The position numbers and the translations under genes are program-made. The notes under the pieces are model-generated. The model was not told the DNA's origin. It made no database searches and saw only the letters and a program-made list of their open reading frames with translations. From Ensifer aridi (GTDB lineage: Bacteria; Pseudomonadota; Alphaproteobacteria; Rhizobiales; Rhizobiaceae), in contig NZ_LUAV01000002.1 of assembly GCF_002078505.1 (NCBI RefSeq), positions 7,689 to 71,688 on the forward strand: DNA of 64,000 nt, in the 5' to 3' direction. Positions 25,425 to 34,650 of this stretch are shown one piece after another. Every line of letters begins with the position of its first letter. Positions within the stretch are counted from its first letter, which is position 1.

Positions 25425-26054
25425 TTACTTCGTACCGTACATGCGGTCGCCCGCGTCGCCGAGGCCGGGCATGATATAGCCTTTCTCGTTCAAATGGCTA
25501 TCGATCGCGGCGGTGAAGATCGGCACGTCCGGATGTGCGTTCCTGAAATTGCGGATGCCTTCCGGGGCGGCGAGCAGGCAGAGAAAGCGGATGTTCTTCG
25601 CGCCGCGCTCCTTGAGCTTCTCGATCGCCGCGATCGAGGAGTTGCCGGTCGCAAGCATCGGATCGACGACGATGACGAGCCGCTCGTTGAGGCTCTCCGG
25701 CGCCTTGAAATAATATTCGACCGGCTGCAGCGTCTCGTGATCGCGATAGACGCCGATATGCGAGACGCGTGCTGACGGCACGAGTTCGAGCATGCCTTCG
25801 AGCAGGCCGTTGCCGGCGCGCAGAATCGAGGCGAAAACAAGCTTCTTGCCTTCGAGCACCGGCGCGTCCGTTTCCTGAAGGGGCGTCTCGATCCGCTCGG
25901 TCGTCAGTTCCAGATCGCGCGTCACCTCGTAGCAAAGCAGCGTCGAGATTTCCTTCAGCAACCGGCGGAAGCCTGCGGTCGACGTCTCCTTCTTGCGCAT
26001 GATGGTCAGCTTGTGCTGCACCAGCGGATGATCGATCACTGTAACGCCGTCCAT
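25425..26054 (-). CDS. upp: Uracil phosphoribosyltransferase
   Basis: This 209-residue enzyme makes UMP from uracil and PRPP. The PRPP loop is [10 protein letters not shown], the uracil site region is [16 protein letters not shown] at the C-terminus, and the N-terminal [15 protein letters not shown] block is conserved. GGGGAAGG precedes the ATG. It is separated from add by a repeat-filled gap of 215 bp and followed by a strong terminator. It recovers uracil released by the nucleoside phosphorylases encoded next door. Confidence 0.97.
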   Translation of the reverse strand: MDGVTVIDHPLVQHKLTIMRKKETSTAGFRRLLKEISTLLCYEVTRDLELTTERIETPLQETDAPVLEGKKLVFASILRAGNGLLEGMLELVPSARVSHIGVYRDHETLQPVEYYFKAPESLNERLVIVVDPMLATGNSSIAAIEKLKERGAKNIRFLCLLAAPEGIRNFRNAHPDVPIFTAAIDSHLNEKGYIMPGLGDAGDRMYGTK

Positions 26055-26087
26055 GGCTCACCTTCCCCGCACAAATTTTGGCATTAT

Positions 26088-26268
26088 CCGCCCTCTTTTC
26101 CATGGAAAGGGCGGGGCTGCAAGGGTGTTCGTCCACTTGGTTGCGGATTGCGCCTCTCATCCCGCTGCCGCGACCTTCTCCCCTTTTTGACGGGGAGAAG
26201 GGACTCGCGCACGCTCCCAAGTTCCCCCCAGGCGGAGAGGGCTAGGGTGAGGAGCAATCCCCCTCCCG
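26088..26268. repeat. Rhizobial intergenic mosaic element (RIME-like)
   Basis: The region contains paired GC-rich hairpins built from CTTCTCCCC and GGGGAGAAGG, then CTAGGGTGAGGAGCAAT. This pattern is typical of RIME-type repeats between rhizobial genes. It fills the gap between add and upp. A related element lies at 56881-57022. Confidence 0.65.
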
Positions 26269-26269
26269 G

Positions 26270-27244
26270 CTAGACATGCAAGGCCGCCAGCAATCTCTCT
26301 CTCGTCGGCTCGTCCACGAAGGCGGCTTCGACCGCCGTTTTCGTCATCCGGTTGAGATCGCCGTCCTCGAACCCCATCACGTGGAAGGCGATTTGGTATT
26401 CCTGGGCGAGTGACGTGTGGAAGAAGGGCGGATCGTCCGAATTGAGCGTGACGCGCACGCCGGCCTCGTAGAGCGGCCGCAGCGGGTGCGAGGCGAAGTC
26501 GGGGAATACCTTGAGTGAGATGTTCGAGCCCGGGCAGACTTCGAGCACGACGCCCTCATCGGCAAGGCGTTTCACCAGATCCGCGTCTTCGATCGCCCTC
26601 ACGCCATGGCTGATGCGCCTCGGCCGCACGTGATCGAGCGCATCGCGCACGCTGAAGGCGCCGGAAAGCTCGCCGGCGTGGATGGTCAAGCCCAGCCCGG
26701 CGTCGCGGACGATGTCGAAGGCGCGAGAAAATTCCGCGACGCTGTGCATGCGCTCCTCACCGGCGAGATTGAAACCGGTCACGAGCGGGTGGCGGCGCAT
26801 GGCGGCATATTGCGCGGTGCTGATCACCGATTCCGGTCCGAGATGGCGAATGCCGGTGATCAGCATGCGGGATTCGATCCCGGTCTTGGCTCTCGCCGCC
26901 TCCATGCCGGCGGCAAGGCCTTCGATATAGGCGTCGGCTCCGAGCCCGATCGTCTCGCCATGATCGGGCGAGACGATGATCTCGCTATAGAACGTGCCCG
27001 CTTCCGCGAGCTCCGTCAGATAGGCCTCGGCGAGCAGCGCATAATCGCCCTCGGTGCGAAACAGCGAGGCGACGGCGTCGTAGCATCTGACGAAGCTGGT
27101 GAAATCCTCCCAGACATAGGCCATGTCGCGGATGATCGAACTGGTGTCGATGCCGTATTTCCGCGCCTGCCTGAGCGCCAGTTCCGGCGGTGTGGCGCCT
27201 TCGATGTGGCAATGCAGTTCGGCTTTCTTCAGATGTGCGGTCAA
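26270..27244 (-). CDS. add: Adenosine deaminase
   Basis: This 324-residue zinc enzyme converts adenosine and deoxyadenosine to inosine forms. The zinc histidines are in [10 protein letters not shown], the catalytic region is [10 protein letters not shown]-like ([10 protein letters not shown]), and the DD pair is in [10 protein letters not shown]. The best start is a TTG at 27244 that overlaps the deoB stop (TTGA), because conserved residues begin at once and no ATG is available there. An ATG at 27406 would add about 54 residues read out of frame through deoB and is rejected. Overlap implies translational coupling to deoB. Confidence 0.93.
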   Translation of the reverse strand: MTAHLKKAELHCHIEGATPPELALRQARKYGIDTSSIIRDMAYVWEDFTSFVRCYDAVASLFRTEGDYALLAEAYLTELAEAGTFYSEIIVSPDHGETIGLGADAYIEGLAAGMEAARAKTGIESRMLITGIRHLGPESVISTAQYAAMRRHPLVTGFNLAGEERMHSVAEFSRAFDIVRDAGLGLTIHAGELSGAFSVRDALDHVRPRRISHGVRAIEDADLVKRLADEGVVLEVCPGSNISLKVFPDFASHPLRPLYEAGVRVTLNSDDPPFFHTSLAQEYQIAFHVMGFEDGDLNRMTKTAVEAAFVDEPTRERLLAALHV

Positions 27245-28461
27245 ATAAGGCTTCTCCCATGTGGGCCCGGCGCGATGCCGAGATGTCTGGCGACGGTCTC
27301 GCCGATATGCGCGAAGCTGTCGGCGATACCGAAGGAGCGGCTCCTGAGCGTTGGGCCGAACATCAGGACCGGCACGCGCTCGCGGGTGTGGTCGGTGCCC
27401 CGCCAAGTTGGATCGCAGCCATGGTCGGCGGTGAGGATCACCATGTCGCCGGGCTTGAGCCGACGGTCGAGATCGGGCAGGCGGGCGTCGAAGGCTTCGA
27501 GCGCGGCGGCATAGCCGGGCACGTCGCGGCGATGGCCGTAAAGCATGTCGAAATCGACGAAGTTGGTGAAGACGAGATCACCGTCCTCTGCTTCCTCGAC
27601 CGCCGCAAGGCTCGCATCGAAGAGCGCCATATTGCCGTTCGCCTTGGTGAGTTTCGTCACGCCCTGATGGGCGAAAATATCACCGATCTTGCCGATCGCG
27701 TGGACCGTGCGGCCCGCTTCTTTCAGCCGGTCGAGGATGGTCGGCTCCGGCGGCAGTACCGAATAATCGCGGCGATTGCCGGTGCGGATGAAATTGCCGG
27801 CATTGTCGCCGATGAAGGGTCGGGCGATGACGCGACCGATATTGTAGTCGTCGACGAGCCGGCGAACGGTCTGACAGAGCTCGAGCAATCGTTCGAGGCC
27901 GAAGGTCTCTTCATGCGCGGCGATCTGGAAGACCGAGTCGGACGAGGTGTAGCAGATCGGCTTGCCGCTCCGCATGTGCTCCTCGCCGTGGCGCGCGATG
28001 ATTTCCGTGCCGGACGCGTGGCAATTGGCGAGGATGCCGGGCACATTGCCCTCACGGCAGATCGCCTCGACGAGCTCCGGGGGGAAGGCATCGCCCTCCG
28101 CCGGAAAGTAACCCCAGTCGAACATGACCGGCGTGCCGGCGATCTCCCAATGGCCGGACGGTGTGTCCTTGCCGCGCGAGACTTCGCTCGCGGCGCCGTA
28201 GATGCCGTAGACGCGCTCCGGCAGTACCATGCCCGCCGGAATCCGGCCCGTTGCGAGCTTCGCCGCATGCACGAGACCGAGCGCGGACATGTTGGGGAGA
28301 TGGAGCGGCCCTTCGCGCAGTCCCGCGCGGTCGGCGGCACCCGCCGCGCAGAACTCGGCGATGTGGCCGAGCGTGTCGGCGCCGAGATCGCCAAAGGCCT
28401 CCGCATCGGGCGCGTTGCCGATGCCGAAGGAATCGAGGACGAAGAGAAAAGCACGCGCCAT
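27241..28461 (-). CDS. deoB: Phosphopentomutase
   Basis: This 406-residue enzyme interconverts (deoxy)ribose 1-phosphate and 5-phosphate, linking nucleoside phosphorolysis to central metabolism. It belongs to the alkaline phosphatase superfamily: [16 protein letters not shown] holds the first metal aspartate, SGHWE and [19 protein letters not shown] hold the later metal ligands. The ATG at 28461 gives the conserved N-terminus [10 protein letters not shown]. It heads a minus-strand deoB-add transcript. Confidence 0.96.
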   Translation of the reverse strand: MARAFLFVLDSFGIGNAPDAEAFGDLGADTLGHIAEFCAAGAADRAGLREGPLHLPNMSALGLVHAAKLATGRIPAGMVLPERVYGIYGAASEVSRGKDTPSGHWEIAGTPVMFDWGYFPAEGDAFPPELVEAICREGNVPGILANCHASGTEIIARHGEEHMRSGKPICYTSSDSVFQIAAHEETFGLERLLELCQTVRRLVDDYNIGRVIARPFIGDNAGNFIRTGNRRDYSVLPPEPTILDRLKEAGRTVHAIGKIGDIFAHQGVTKLTKANGNMALFDASLAAVEEAEDGDLVFTNFVDFDMLYGHRRDVPGYAAALEAFDARLPDLDRRLKPGDMVILTADHGCDPTWRGTDHTRERVPVLMFGPTLRSRSFGIADSFAHIGETVARHLGIAPGPHGRSLI

Positions 28462-28592
28462 GAAACACCTGATGACCGGCGCGCCCAAAGGGCGACGAAC
28501 CCGGTGCTGCTAAGCTCACGCGGGCAAGTCCCGCGCAGCCCGGCAGAAATAGCGCGCCATCCCCTCCATTGCAATTGAGCGAGGAGTCGACC

Positions 28593-29180
28593 TTAGCAGT
28601 CGGTGCACTCGATCATCGTGCCGAAGCGCTGACGATAATAGGAGGTCTTGGAAAGCGGAATCGTGGTCGTGTCGGAGCCGAAAAGCGTAAGCTGGTGATT
28701 GACGGTGAGTTCGGTGCGCACGACGAATGCATTCAAGGCGTCGAGCTCCGAGGGCACGTTCGTGACCGAATTGAAGGCATAGGGCACCGTCGCGCCCTCG
28801 TTCCCGTCCGACCAGCCGCGGGACCAGACGACCTTGCCTTCCGTCGTGCCGGTTACCTGGATGCCCGTGATTTTCAAATCGTAGTCCGAGCCGTCATAGG
28901 GCACGAGCATGTTCTTCGCGACGTTCAGCATGTCGTCCAGAAAGGCTTTGTCCACGCCCTGCTGCTGCGTGACGATATCGCTCACCGCGCTCGAAGCGCG
29001 TGCGACCTTGCGCGCGACGGTGAAGCCGAGCGAAAGCTCGAAGGCGCCGATATAGGCGCCGATCAGCAGTGGCGCGATGATCGCGAATTCCACGGCACCG
29101 ACGCCGCGCCGGTCCTTGAGCAGGCGGCGAAGCGGGCGGCGAGTGCGCCGGACGAGCGAAGATCCGTGGAAGCGTCTCAT
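28593..29180 (-). CDS. TadE-like minor pilin
   Basis: This 195-residue protein has a basic N-terminus and the TadE-like segment GVGAVEFAIIAPLLIGAYIG, with the glutamate five residues into the hydrophobic helix as in class IVb pseudopilins processed by a prepilin peptidase. The remainder is probably periplasmic, and a C-terminal CTDC may form a disulfide. It follows the second TadE-like gene by 7 bp in the same direction. I infer a role as a minor component of the Flp pilus encoded nearby. Confidence 0.87.
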   Translation of the reverse strand: MRRFHGSSLVRRTRRPLRRLLKDRRGVGAVEFAIIAPLLIGAYIGAFELSLGFTVARKVARASSAVSDIVTQQQGVDKAFLDDMLNVAKNMLVPYDGSDYDLKITGIQVTGTTEGKVVWSRGWSDGNEGATVPYAFNSVTNVPSELDALNAFVVRTELTVNHQLTLFGSDTTTIPLSKTSYYRQRFGTMIECTDC

Positions 29181-29187
29181 GGCGTCC

Positions 29188-29799
29188 TCAATAGTCTTCG
29201 TTGCGGAAGGTGGCGGTCGCGACCATCAGATAGTCCCGCGGCATGCTGTCCCCGGCGGCCCTGAGTTTGGTGACATAGGGCCGAACGAGATCAGTGATCA
29301 CCTCCCAACGGTAGTAGGCGCGCACCATGGTGAAATCTCGGGGACCGCCGGGAGCGAATTGGAAGCCGCTGGTGTCGAGATCGGAGCCCACGCGCGGGAC
29401 GGCGTCCGGAAAATCGCCGAGATCGGCGATCTCGCGGACGTCGAGATAAAGCTTGGTAGGCTCGGTCGCTTCGGTCGTCGAGCACGTCATCATGATGGCG
29501 ATCTCGTCGCAGAAAGCCTGGCGGAATTGAGCCTCGGTCACATCCGTCGGCTTGCCCTGATTGAAGGTGATCTCGCCGGTGCGGATCTTGCGTGCCAACG
29601 TGTCCGTCGCATTCGCGAGCAATTGCTCGCCGGCAAAGGCGACGAATGTCTCGATCGATGCGAAGACCACGATGAAGAAGGGCAGGGCGAGGATCGCGAA
29701 TTCGATCGCGGTCGCGCCCTTCCGATCGCCGAGGAGACGCCGAAACGGGCCGCGGAATGAGCGCGCCCGAGAGGTGGATGCTTTCTCTTCGATCGACAT
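29188..29799 (-). CDS. TadE/TadG-like minor pilin
   Basis: This 203-residue protein resembles the preceding gene product in layout. A basic region is followed by GATAIEFAILALPFFIVVFA, a pseudopilin helix with the conserved glutamate, then a globular domain with two cysteines (around FCDEIAIMMTCS). TadE and TadF/G-type proteins usually assist Flp pilus assembly. It is co-transcribed with 28593-29180. Confidence 0.87.
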   Translation of the reverse strand: MSIEEKASTSRARSFRGPFRRLLGDRKGATAIEFAILALPFFIVVFASIETFVAFAGEQLLANATDTLARKIRTGEITFNQGKPTDVTEAQFRQAFCDEIAIMMTCSTTEATEPTKLYLDVREIADLGDFPDAVPRVGSDLDTSGFQFAPGGPRDFTMVRAYYRWEVITDLVRPYVTKLRAAGDSMPRDYLMVATATFRNEDY

Positions 29800-29847
29800 T
29801 GCGCCGTTCCGTCATGTCAACTGGATCGGTGCAAAATACGCCGGGAC

Positions 29848-29869
29848 TGTTGAAAAATCGTTTTCAACA
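29848..29869. other. AT-rich hairpin between pilus genes
   Basis: TGTTGAAAA and TTTTCAACA pair around a 4-base loop. It lies between the stop of 29907-30326 and the start of 29188-29799. It could terminate or process the upstream minus-strand transcript, but there is no clear T run. Confidence 0.35.
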
Positions 29870-29906
29870 ACCCGAAGAATTTTAGTGGTTTGGATTGCGT
29901 GATCGG

Positions 29907-30326
29907 TTAGTTGCTGCTGTTTGAGGTGGATGCCTGCCGCTCGGCACGCTCGCAATTGGGCGTGCAGGAGAGAACGGTGCGTGCCGTCTGCTTGTAGACG
30001 CGCAGCGTATTGCCCTCGTCGATCGATACCAGGATGCGCTCGTCGACGATGGCGTTTCCGTCTTGGTCGAGGATGACGAGATTGGTCGTGCCGAAATTGC
30101 GTCCCGTGAGCACGATCGTCTTCGCATCCGCGACCGTCGCATCCGCCACATCGGAATTGCCGATGATCACCTTGCTGACCGGCCTGTCGAGTTTCAGCAC
30201 GCGCGCGTGATCCATATAGACGCGCATCATTTCCTCAGCCGCCTCCGCGATCGCCGGTGCGAAAAGCCCGAGAAGGGCAGCGACGGTAAGCGTGGCGACC
30301 CGCTTGGTCGTAAAGGGCGTGTTCAT
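29907..30326 (-). CDS. Stand-alone secretin N-terminal-domain protein (pilus assembly)
   Basis: This 139-residue exported protein has a signal peptide (VATLTVAALLGLFAPAIAEA). A single domain resembling the N-terminal domain of RcpA/CpaC secretins follows: ARVLKLDRPVSKVIIGNSDVAD, then TGRNFGTTNLVILDQDG. The cpaC product at 32362 shows the same pattern (VVVDLPADAHDILVADPSLAD and GKSVGQTNIFVFGPQG). It therefore looks like a detached homolog of the secretin N-domain. Two C-terminal cysteines (SCTPNC) may be oxidised. It is divergent from pilA, 250 bp away, and probably shares a promoter region with it. Confidence 0.85.
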   Translation of the reverse strand: MNTPFTTKRVATLTVAALLGLFAPAIAEAAEEMMRVYMDHARVLKLDRPVSKVIIGNSDVADATVADAKTIVLTGRNFGTTNLVILDQDGNAIVDERILVSIDEGNTLRVYKQTARTVLSCTPNCERAERQASTSNSSN

Positions 30327-30450
30327 GGCGCGTCCTGATGGCGAATATTGCCCATCTTGGCGCCTTTTGGTGAATGAAAGGTTACGCCGAAGCGCTGCAA
30401 TTTAACTCGTCCGTTTTCCGCACATTTACCCAAGAAAGAGCGGTGCGGCT

Positions 30451-30465
30451 TTAACGTCACGGTAA
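30451..30465. promoter_or_regulatory. Possible CtrA half-matching box before pilA
   Basis: TTAA, seven bases, then GTAA is one base short of the alphaproteobacterial CtrA consensus TTAA-N7-TTAA. It lies about 115 bp before pilA. Pilin genes are under CtrA control in related alphaproteobacteria, but a single near match is weak evidence. Confidence 0.3.
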
Positions 30466-30577
30466 CCGGTTTCCTTAAGCGGAAAGAAATTAGGCCCCGC
30501 TAATTTCAGGGTATCCGATCAACGGCAACAGTTGGCGGAAGTGCTGAACAACAATCACGTGAAGTAGGAGAATCGCC

Positions 30578-30796
30578 ATGAAGACCATTTTCGCCCGTCT
30601 GAAGAAGGACGAATCCGGCGCAACCGCAATCGAATACGGCCTGATCGCAGCGCTGATCTCTGTGGCGCTGATCGGCGGCGCAACGACCCTCGGCGGCAAG
30701 CTGAACACTCAGTTTGAGGAGCTTGGTAAGCAGCTGAAATACACCGCTACTACGTCTGGTACAGGCGGCACCGGCGGCACCGGCGGCACGCAGTAA
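30578..30796 (+). CDS. pilA: Flp-type major pilin
   Basis: This 72-residue prepilin has a short basic leader and the cleavage region ESGATAIEYGLIAALIS; the class IVb G/A-T-A-I-E-Y motif marks cleavage by CpaA before the hydrophobic helix. The C-terminus carries a Gly-Gly-Thr repeat encoded by three copies of a 9-base unit. AGGAGAA precedes the ATG, and a terminator follows 20 bp after the stop. High expression relative to the downstream cpa genes is therefore expected. Confidence 0.95.
   Translation: MKTIFARLKKDESGATAIEYGLIAALISVALIGGATTLGGKLNTQFEELGKQLKYTATTSGTGGTGGTGGTQ
30764..30790 (+). repeat. In-frame 9-bp tandem repeat in pilA
   Basis: Three copies of GGCGGCACN encode Gly-Gly-Thr at the pilin C-terminus, directly before the stop. 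Unit number may vary by slippage without changing frame. Confidence 0.8.
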
Positions 30797-30815
30797 TCTC
30801 TCGCCTACTAAGACA

Positions 30816-30844
30816 AGAAACCGCGCCCCGCCGGCGCGGTTTCT
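30816..30844 (+). terminator. Stem-loop terminator after pilA
   Basis: A 12-bp stem (AGAAACCGCGCC with GGCGCGGTTTCT, 5-base loop) lies between pilA and cpaA. The T run after it is weak, so partial read-through into the cpa genes is likely. Confidence 0.75.
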
Positions 30845-30889
30845 CATTATCGTGTTCTCGTTATCGAATCTACTAGCGGAGGCGTACCG

Positions 30890-31402
30890 ATGATCTATGC
30901 CGTCATCCTTATCGTTTTCCCCTTTTGCCTTGCGCTGGCCGCCTTTTCCGACCTGTTCACGATGACGATTCCGAATCGCGTTTCCGCGGTTCTGCTTGCG
31001 TCCTTCCTTCTTGTGGCACCCCTCGCCGGATTAGATCTGGCGCAGATTGGCCTTCACGTCGCGGCGGCGGTGGTGGTCTTTGCCGTTTGCTTCTGCCTGT
31101 TCGCGGCACACGTGATGGGGGGCGGAGACGCAAAGCTCCTGACGGCGAGTGCGATATGGTTCGGTCTCAACACGTCGCTCGCCACTTTCCTATTGTACGT
31201 TTCCGTTCTTGGCGGCCTGTTGACGCTGGTCGTTCTGCTGTTGCGCAGCCAGGAGAACGTGATCCTCGCAGCTCGTATCCCAGTTCCGCGCCTGTTGCTG
31301 ACCGCAAAGAAAATTCCCTATGGCATTGCCATCGCCCTCGGCGGCTTTGCGGCCTATCCATCTTCGCCGCTAATGCAGGCCGCATTCCGCAATTCTTTCT
31401 AA
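30890..31402 (+). CDS. cpaA: Prepilin peptidase
   Basis: This 170-residue membrane aspartyl peptidase (A24 family) cleaves and may methylate the Flp prepilin. The first active-site aspartate is in AAFSDLFTMTIPNR and the second in HVMGGGDAKLLTA, the GxGD motif. About six hydrophobic segments are visible. GGAGG precedes the ATG. It is the first gene after the pilA terminator. Confidence 0.94.
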   Translation: MIYAVILIVFPFCLALAAFSDLFTMTIPNRVSAVLLASFLLVAPLAGLDLAQIGLHVAAAVVVFAVCFCLFAAHVMGGGDAKLLTASAIWFGLNTSLATFLLYVSVLGGLLTLVVLLLRSQENVILAARIPVPRLLLTAKKIPYGIAIALGGFAAYPSSPLMQAAFRNSF

Positions 31403-31533
31403 AATAGGCGGTTGTAAGTGTCGAACTAGCGCGAAGCCTTTCGTTAACCACGTACATAAGCAATCCGTTAACCATAATTACACCAATTCCTGATCAATCT
31501 GGCCCTGGGCAATTCTTCGGGTTTGGGGCGATC

Positions 31534-32343
31534 ATGAAACCGGTGCGCATATTCATTCTGGCGGTGGCCGTCGGCTCGGCCGCCCTGGCCGGGCTGCTGG
31601 CGATGAAGCTCACCCGCGCGCCCGCGCCGCACATGGCGGAACCTGTCATCGAGCAGGCGCCGACCGTCAATGTTCTCGTCGCCACCAAGAGCCTGCCCGT
31701 GGGCTCCCGCCTCGGCGCCGATTCGATCCATTGGAGAGCCTGGCCGAAGGACGGCGTGGTCGAGGGCATGATCACCGAGGAAACCCGGCCCGCCGCCGTT
31801 GACGATCTTGCCGGCGCCGTCGTGCGCTTGCCGCTCTTCACCGGCGAACCGGTCCGGCAGGAGAAGATCGCCGACGCCTCGAACCGCATCATGTCGTCGC
31901 TGCTGCCGGCCGGAAAGCGCGCGGTCGCCACCGAGATCACGGTGGCGACCGGTGCCGGCGGCTTCATCCTGCCGAACGACCGCGTCGACGTGATCATGGT
32001 GCGCAAGTCCGATGGCGACCTCTACCTGACCGAAACGGTGCTGAGCAATGTCCGGGTTCTCGCGATTGACCAGCAGGTCGAGGAGAAGGAGGACGGCTCG
32101 AAGGCGGTCGTCGGCACCACGGCGACGCTGGAACTGACGCCGGATCAATCGAAGGTCATGACGGTCGCGCAGCAGATGGCGGAGCGCATCTCGCTGGCAC
32201 TTCGCAGCGTCGCCGATGCACAGGAACCCGATACCAACGTTGCCGACCACCTCCTAAGTGGCGACGGCCGGCCGAGCATCCAGCTCATCAAATCGGGCTC
32301 TATCGTCAAAAGCGACGGCGCCGCTGTCCAGAACCAGCAATAA
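31534..32343 (+). CDS. cpaB: Flp pilus assembly protein CpaB/RcpC
   Basis: This 269-residue protein has an N-terminal membrane anchor (IFILAVAVGSAALAGLLAM) and a SAF domain. Features include VLVATKSLPVGSRLGADSIHW, PLFTGEPVRQEKI and the lectin-like core AVATEITVATGAGGFILPNDRVDVIMV. CpaB sits in the periplasm near the secretin and helps pilus passage. It begins a tightly spaced series through tadC. Confidence 0.94.
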   Translation: MKPVRIFILAVAVGSAALAGLLAMKLTRAPAPHMAEPVIEQAPTVNVLVATKSLPVGSRLGADSIHWRAWPKDGVVEGMITEETRPAAVDDLAGAVVRLPLFTGEPVRQEKIADASNRIMSSLLPAGKRAVATEITVATGAGGFILPNDRVDVIMVRKSDGDLYLTETVLSNVRVLAIDQQVEEKEDGSKAVVGTTATLELTPDQSKVMTVAQQMAERISLALRSVADAQEPDTNVADHLLSGDGRPSIQLIKSGSIVKSDGAAVQNQQ

Positions 32344-32361
32344 GAACAGGCGGGTCGTAAG

Positions 32362-33888
32362 GTGAAGCGGAACGGACATAAATTTCGGGCCACACTCGCA
32401 GCCGGCCTCTCCTTCTGCCTGGCGTTTTCGGGCATGAGGATTCCGACGGCCGAGGCGGCGGCCTCGTCTGTCGTCCGGATTGTCGAAAGCGGGCCGGGCG
32501 CACGGAAGATCATCAATCTCGGCCTCAACAAGGCGGTCGTCGTCGACCTGCCGGCGGATGCCCATGATATCCTCGTTGCCGACCCGTCGCTCGCCGATGC
32601 GGTCACACGCACCTCCCGGCGAATCTATCTTTTCGGCAAGTCGGTCGGCCAGACGAATATCTTCGTCTTCGGTCCTCAAGGCGAGGAGATCGTCAGCCTC
32701 GAGGTCGCCGTCGAGCGCGATGTCTCCGGCCTCGAGACGAACCTGCGCCGTTTCATCCCCGATTCCGACATCAACGTCGAGATCATCTCCGACAACGTCG
32801 TCTTGACCGGCACGGTGCGCACGCCGCTCGACTCCACCAAGGCAGTCGATCTCGCCCGCGCCTTCCTGAAAGGCGGCGAGGCGACGACCCGCAACATCAC
32901 TGCCCAAGGCAACAACGGCGACGCCGACATCTTCGCCGAAGATCGCCAGACCTCGCAGATCGTCAACCTGCTGACGATCGAGGGTGATGACCAGGTCACG
33001 TTGAAGGTGACCGTGGCAGAGGTCAGCCGTCAGGTGCTGAAACAGCTCGGCTTCAACGGACGCGTCTCCGACGGCGAAAGCGGCATCAGTTTCCGCAACC
33101 CCGCCAATCTCGGCGACGCGATCGCAGTCGGAACGAACGCGCTCATCAAGGGCTCGATCGGCCCCACCACTATTTCCAGCTACATCAACGCGATGGAGCA
33201 GGCCGGGGTCATGCGCACTCTGGCCGAGCCGAGTCTCACGGCGATCTCCGGCCAGGAGGCGAAGTTTTACGTTGGCGGCGAATTTCGGCTTGCGGGCGTT
33301 CAGGAAGTCAGCACGGATGAAGACACGGGCGTACCCACTGTCGCGCGCGAGGTCAACGACGTCGAATATGGCATCAGGCTGAACTTCAAGCCGGTCGTTC
33401 TCGGCCCTGGCCGCATCAGCCTGCAGATCCAGACGGATGTGTCCGAGCCGACTTATGAAGGCTCGGTCGTCACCGGAAACAGTACGGCCAGCATCCCCGG
33501 CAATACCTTCCTCGGCATCCGCAGACGCGAAGCCTCCACCAGCGTCGAACTGCCGTCCGGCGGCTCGATCGTCATCGCCGGTCTCGTGCAGGACAATATC
33601 CGTCAGGCGATGTCGGGCCTGCCTGCCGCTTCGAAGATCCCGATCCTCGGCACGCTCTTCCGCAGCAAGGACTTCCAGCGCAACGAGACGGAGCTCGTCA
33701 TCATCGCGACACCCTATCTCGTGCGCCCGGTCGCCCGCAGCGCGATTTCTCGTCCGGACGACAATTTCAATCCGGCCAATGATGTCGAGAGCTTTTTCCT
33801 TGGCCGAGTCAACCGGATCTATGGTCGACCGGAAGTCCAGCCCCCCGTCGGCCGCTATCACGGCAATGTCGGCTTCATCTACAAATAG
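32362..33888 (+). CDS. cpaC: Flp pilus outer-membrane secretin
   Basis: This 508-residue secretin starts with a signal peptide, then a pilus-specific N-domain (VVVDLPADAHDILVADPSLAD), a BON-like region (FIPDSDINVEIISDNVVLTGTV), and the secretin core ending in SSGGSIVIAGL-like and GTLFRSKDFQRNETELVIIATPYLVRP. The last motif is the classic secretin C-terminal signature. The start is a GTG at 32362. It forms the outer-membrane channel for the pilus, with the small lipoprotein CpaD as partner. Confidence 0.95.
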   Translation: MKRNGHKFRATLAAGLSFCLAFSGMRIPTAEAAASSVVRIVESGPGARKIINLGLNKAVVVDLPADAHDILVADPSLADAVTRTSRRIYLFGKSVGQTNIFVFGPQGEEIVSLEVAVERDVSGLETNLRRFIPDSDINVEIISDNVVLTGTVRTPLDSTKAVDLARAFLKGGEATTRNITAQGNNGDADIFAEDRQTSQIVNLLTIEGDDQVTLKVTVAEVSRQVLKQLGFNGRVSDGESGISFRNPANLGDAIAVGTNALIKGSIGPTTISSYINAMEQAGVMRTLAEPSLTAISGQEAKFYVGGEFRLAGVQEVSTDEDTGVPTVAREVNDVEYGIRLNFKPVVLGPGRISLQIQTDVSEPTYEGSVVTGNSTASIPGNTFLGIRRREASTSVELPSGGSIVIAGLVQDNIRQAMSGLPAASKIPILGTLFRSKDFQRNETELVIIATPYLVRPVARSAISRPDDNFNPANDVESFFLGRVNRIYGRPEVQPPVGRYHGNVGFIYK

Positions 33889-33944
33889 GTCGGGTCATGA
33901 AGAAGCGAAGCGCAGCTCCAAACAGCCTTGAAAGGCAGCGTCCA

Positions 33945-34625
33945 ATGGCCCTGAACCGCTTTCCGTTCCGCGTGGCCGCAGTCGCCATTCTCGCCGGCCT
34001 GCTTGCGGGCTGCGCCAACAAGGACAAGCTCGCGACCGGCTCGATCGCCGACGACTACCGTACGCGCCACCCGATCGTCATTGCCGAGGGAGAGCGGACG
34101 ATCGACATACCCGTCGCCTCCGGCGACACACGGCTCACCCAGGGCACGCGCGATGTGATCCGCGGTTTTGCCGCCGAATACCGAAACGCGTCGAGCGGCG
34201 TCATCCAGATCATGCTGCCGCGCGGATCGGTGAACAGCCATGCTGCGCAGATCGTCCGCAAGGAAATCCGGCGTCTGCTCGCGGCAACGGGCGTGTCGCC
34301 GAAGAAGATCCTCGAAACCAGCTACGATGCCGGCGCGACGGGTGACGCCGCGCCTATCCGCCTGAGCTATGTCGCGATTACTGCACAGACGGCGCCCTGT
34401 GGCGAATGGCCGGAAGATGTGACGCTGAATACGCTGGAGAATCGTAACTATTACAATTTCGGCTGCGCCTCGCAGTCCAATCTCGCCGCCCAGATTGCCA
34501 ATCCGACGGACCTCATCGGTCCGCGCCAGATGTCGCCGATCGACGCGGAGCAGCGCGGCGAAGTGATCAAGACCTGGCGCGGCACCGATACGGACGACGG
34601 CGGAACGACGATCGTCTTCAACTGA
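33945..34625 (+). CDS. cpaD: Flp pilus assembly lipoprotein CpaD
   Basis: This protein of about 226 residues is a lipoprotein. MALNRFPFRVAAVAILAG is followed by the lipobox LLAGC. The mature part contains LTQGTRDVIRGFAAEYRN and CGEWPEDV with NYYNFGCASQSNLAAQIANP, the CpaD signature. The ATG at 33945 gives a normal-length signal peptide. An in-frame ATG at 33897 would lengthen it by 16 residues and remains possible. It is thought to pilot or stabilise CpaC. Confidence 0.9.
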   Translation: MALNRFPFRVAAVAILAGLLAGCANKDKLATGSIADDYRTRHPIVIAEGERTIDIPVASGDTRLTQGTRDVIRGFAAEYRNASSGVIQIMLPRGSVNSHAAQIVRKEIRRLLAATGVSPKKILETSYDAGATGDAAPIRLSYVAITAQTAPCGEWPEDVTLNTLENRNYYNFGCASQSNLAAQIANPTDLIGPRQMSPIDAEQRGEVIKTWRGTDTDDGGTTIVFN

Positions 34626-34650
34626 TGCGAAGCTTCTTCGAGGAAAAGCG

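Noticed and set aside
27245-27406. N-terminal extension of adenosine deaminase
   Set aside because: It is arginine-rich and read in another frame through deoB.
32254-33861. 535-codon minus-strand frame
   Set aside because: It is a shadow of cpaC and has no family features.
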